A stretch of 64,000 nucleotides of DNA from Streptomyces zhihengii (GTDB lineage Bacteria; Actinomycetota; Actinomycetes; Streptomycetales; Streptomycetaceae). Where the stretch lies: NCBI RefSeq assembly GCF_016919245.1, contig NZ_JAFEJA010000001.1, positions 5,605,501 to 5,669,500 of the forward strand. The letters run 5' to 3'. Below are positions 61,872 to 64,000 of the stretch, one piece after another. The translations under genes were made by a program, and so were the position numbers. Every line of letters begins with the position of its first letter. The first letter of the stretch is position 1. The notes under the pieces were generated by a model, which was given only the letters and a program-made list of their open reading frames with translations, had not been told where the DNA came from and made no database searches.

Positions 61872-61965
61872 GCGGTACGGACCTTTCGGATGCCGGAAGG
61901 ATGCGGTACACGATCAGTACGCAGGGTCTACCGGTTCGCCCGCCGATCAACAAGAGCCACCCCGT

Positions 61966-61971
61966 TAAGCT
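61966..61971 (+). promoter_or_regulatory. -10 element of the EI24 gene (leaderless)
   Basis: TAAGCT lies 6 nt before ATG 61978. A GTG at 61972 directly abuts it, which supports ATG 61978 as the translated start of a leaderless mRNA. Confidence 0.45.
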
Positions 61972-61977
61972 GTGGTT

Positions 61978-62835
61978 ATGCGCGATTTCGGGGTGGGCTT
62001 CGGCTACTTGATGAAGGGCCAGCGGTGGGTGGCCGGGCACGGCCGGTGGTTCGGCTTCGGGCTGCTGCCCGGGCTGGTGACCCTGGTGCTGTACGCGGCC
62101 GCGCTGTTCGGCCTGGTGACTTTCGCCGACGACCTGATCGCCTGGGCGACCCCGTTCGCCGACGACTGGTCCTCGCCGTGGCTGGAGACCTTCCGCGGCG
62201 CCCTGACCGCGCTGCTGTTCGCCCTCGGGCTCTTCCTGTCGGTGATCACCTTCACCGCCGTGACCCTGCTGGTCGGGCAGCCCTTCTACGAGTCCCTCTC
62301 CGAGCAGGTCGACCGCACCGAGGGCGGCGACGTCCCCTCCTCGGGGCTGTCGCTCTGGCGCGAACTGTGGATCTCGGCCCGCGACTCGCTGCGGATCCTG
62401 CTCCGCGTCGTCCTCTGGGGCGTGCTGCTCTTCGCCTGCGGCTTCATCCCCGTGGTCGGGCAGACCGCCGTGCCGCTGATCGGCTTCTGCGTCTCCGGGT
62501 TCTTCCTCACGGAGGAGCTGACCGCGGTGGCCATGCAGCGCCGCGGCATCGACCTGAAGAGGCGGCTGCGGCTGCTGCGGGCGCGCCGCACGGCCGTCCT
62601 CGGCTTCGGCGTACCGCTGGTGCTGGCCTTCCTCGTGCCCTTCGTCGCCGTCTTCCTGATGCCGGGGGCGGTCGCGGGCGCGACCCTGATGGCCCGTGAG
62701 CTGGCGCCCGCGCCGGACACCGGTAGCGGTGACGTCCCGGGGGACGCCGCTCCCGGCGAGGACGGCTCCGTCGCGGCGGGCGCCGCGCCGCCGCCGGTGG
62801 CGTGGCCGGAACCGGGGCAGGGGCCGCGGCGCTGA
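61978..62835 (+). CDS. EI24/CysZ domain membrane protein
   Basis: This 285-residue membrane protein of the EI24 family includes CysZ-type sulphate permeases. Features are FGVGFGYLMKGQRWVAGHGR at the start, a pair of long membrane helices with an intervening amphipathic loop (LVGQPFYESLSEQVDRTEGG, the family hallmark PFYE), then FIPVVGQTAVPLIGFCVSGFFL and a final helix LVFLVPFVAVFLMPGAVAG. A Pro-rich acidic tail ends the protein. In actinobacteria the role is not established and sulphate transport is only suggested. It is divergent from the M14 gene. Confidence 0.9.
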   Translation: MRDFGVGFGYLMKGQRWVAGHGRWFGFGLLPGLVTLVLYAAALFGLVTFADDLIAWATPFADDWSSPWLETFRGALTALLFALGLFLSVITFTAVTLLVGQPFYESLSEQVDRTEGGDVPSSGLSLWRELWISARDSLRILLRVVLWGVLLFACGFIPVVGQTAVPLIGFCVSGFFLTEELTAVAMQRRGIDLKRRLRLLRARRTAVLGFGVPLVLAFLVPFVAVFLMPGAVAGATLMARELAPAPDTGSGDVPGDAAPGEDGSVAAGAAPPPVAWPEPGQGPRR

Positions 62836-62870
62836 GACGCTGACGCGCGGGGCCGGGGTGGCAGCGGCGG

Positions 62871-63947
62871 TCAGCCGCGTTCGATGCCGCTCGTGTCCCG
62901 CAGCAGACCGCGCCGGCGGTGGTCCAGCACCACGACGAGGGCTTCCCCGCGTTCCCCGACCGCGAGATTCCAGACACCGGGGACCAGCTCGCCGATCCTG
63001 TGGTGCGGGTCGGCCTCCGCGACGATCTGCCGGACGACGGGGACGGCGAACCAGAACGGCGCGAACGGCGGGGTCTCCGGATCCGGCACGGGAGACGCCA
63101 GCCCGCCGTCGTGCGGCGGGACGGCCTGAGCGGCTCCCTCGGCCATCGTCCCGGGCTCCGGTGCGGTGGCCGGACCGGACTTGCCGGCCGTGTACCACGC
63201 GGGCGGTCGGAACCGAAGGTCCTCGTCGGACTCCATGGCCCGGCCCGCGCCGTTGGCCGCGTCCGTCAGGACCCGGACGTCGCGCCGCGAGTGGGCGCGT
63301 CGGTCCGCCGTCCCCTCCTGACCGGGTGGGATGCGCAGGGCGTCGCGCAGCTCGTGCAGCTCGGAGACACCACGGTGCTTCGCCGCGGCCTTCAGGACGA
63401 GGTCGGCGGCGTCGTGCCGGCCCTCGCGGCGGAGCTGTTCCGTCAGCCGTGCCACGTCGGGCGTGGGGAGTCGGCGCCCTGCCTCACGCAGCAGGGCCTC
63501 CGCTTCCGCCTGGTGACGTCCGGCGACGCTCAGGACGCCGGCCGCCGCCGCGAGCTGGGGCGGGGTGAGGTTCTGCGCGGCCTTGACCAGGACGCGCAGG
63601 CGGGTTGCCGTCCCCGCGTCGTCGGCGTGCAGGGAGTCGACGAGGGCGACCAGTTCGCGGACGGGGGCCGACATCGCCGTGGTGGTCTCGGCGGGCGGAA
63701 GGGATCCCGTCGTCCAGCCGGGAGGCAGGGCGATGGGCGGTGTGAACGGGGCGGGCTGTGCCACGGGAGCGTCCGACGAAGGCAGCGGCTCGGGGTACCG
63801 CGTGACGGGAGGCGTCGCGGCTTGTCCGGGGAGGTGGTCTCCGGAGCGCTCGGCGGGTTCGACCCGGACCGGGGGCGACGGGTGGCCGCGGTCGGGCGAT
63901 GTGACAGGAGTGCCGGTGTGACGGTGCCGGACGGCAACTTCCCTCAT
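62871..63947 (-). CDS. Hypothetical protein
   Basis: This 358-residue protein starts MREVAVRHRHTG. The first 95 residues are a Pro-rich disordered region. A helical segment follows (about 95-230; LVALVDSLHADDAGTATRLR, AAAAGVLSVAGRHQAEAEAL, RHDAADLVLKAAAKH) that looks like helical-hairpin repeats. A second linker leads to a C-terminal 60-residue domain (RQIVAEADPHHRIGELVPGV, then VVVLDHRRRGLL). I do not recognise the family. ATG 63947 follows GGAGG; a TTG at 63950 is in the same frame. It is convergent with the EI24 gene and close to the right edge of the window. Confidence 0.7.
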   Translation of the reverse strand: MREVAVRHRHTGTPVTSPDRGHPSPPVRVEPAERSGDHLPGQAATPPVTRYPEPLPSSDAPVAQPAPFTPPIALPPGWTTGSLPPAETTTAMSAPVRELVALVDSLHADDAGTATRLRVLVKAAQNLTPPQLAAAAGVLSVAGRHQAEAEALLREAGRRLPTPDVARLTEQLRREGRHDAADLVLKAAAKHRGVSELHELRDALRIPPGQEGTADRRAHSRRDVRVLTDAANGAGRAMESDEDLRFRPPAWYTAGKSGPATAPEPGTMAEGAAQAVPPHDGGLASPVPDPETPPFAPFWFAVPVVRQIVAEADPHHRIGELVPGVWNLAVGERGEALVVVLDHRRRGLLRDTSGIERG

Positions 63948-64000
63948 CAAGCCCTCCCTGGGGCTGAGGGGTGGCTCGGCGGGAGTCGGGCCCGGAGGTG

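Overview
The window is a chromosomal segment of a Streptomyces or very close relative. The evidence is very high GC content, GTG and TTG starts, near-total G/C at third codon positions, and a set of recognisable actinobacterial families (HrdA-type sigma factor, Mbl, NirB/NasA, DUF6243, DUF6153, SCO2400 family). From memory, the gene order (mbl, matB, hrdA, dnaG, dgt, nasA, SoxR-type FMN reductase, nirBD, ppdK) runs like the SCO244x-SCO249x part of the S. coelicolor core chromosome. No prophage, insertion sequence, CRISPR array or biosynthetic cluster was seen.

Layout. 1-6.5 kb: tail of a DUF6243 protein, an APC amino-acid antiporter, a tRNA-dihydrouridine synthase and pyruvate phosphate dikinase. 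6.3-7.2 kb: a gene-free, repeat-rich gap. 7.2-10.1 kb: a helix-turn-helix regulator, convergent with a Tat-exported PhoX-type phosphatase, then a VOC protein. 10.2-15.4 kb: the nitrite-reductase operon (FAD oxidoreductase-nirB-nirD) with a GlnR-like operator, divergent from a TSUP transporter. 15.5-17.5 kb: a MarR-like regulator and a class F sortase next to a surface protein. 17.8-19.4 kb: an FMN reductase under a textbook SoxR promoter, cutA and a gamma-glutamylcyclotransferase. 19.6-25.3 kb: nasA with a GlnR-like site, three small accessory genes and a sirohydrochlorin chelatase. 25.6-33.5 kb: dgt, a ferredoxin-reductase-like flavoprotein, dnaG, a hypothetical/AbiEii-like pair and hrdA. 33.6-39.2 kb: a heterodimeric ABC exporter, an FGGY kinase and a small membrane protein. 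39.4-39.85 kb: two tRNA-Asn genes and one CAU tRNA. 40-42 kb: DUF305 and DUF6153 secreted proteins and a PhnB-like protein. 42.3-48.4 kb: a sigma/anti-sigma/ricin fusion protein, a repeat block and a large secreted subtilase. 48.4-52.6 kb: carboxyltransferase, matB and a NarK transporter. 52.7-57.1 kb: a degenerate GAF kinase, mbl, a hypothetical protein and a SCO2400-family protein. 57.2-64 kb: a MarR regulator divergent from a CurA-like reductase, Ohr, an M14 carboxypeptidase, an EI24 membrane protein and a hypothetical protein.

Functional links. Nitrate assimilation is the main theme. NasA reduces nitrate to nitrite, siroheme-dependent NirBD reduces nitrite to ammonium, and the chelatase can supply siroheme. 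TSUP and NarK are candidate transporters. GlnR-like half-sites lie before nirB's operon, nasA and, more weakly, the chelatase. Many genes appear to be read from leaderless mRNAs, with a -10 hexamer 6-8 nt before the start codon. Several gaps carry tandem or dispersed GC-rich repeats.
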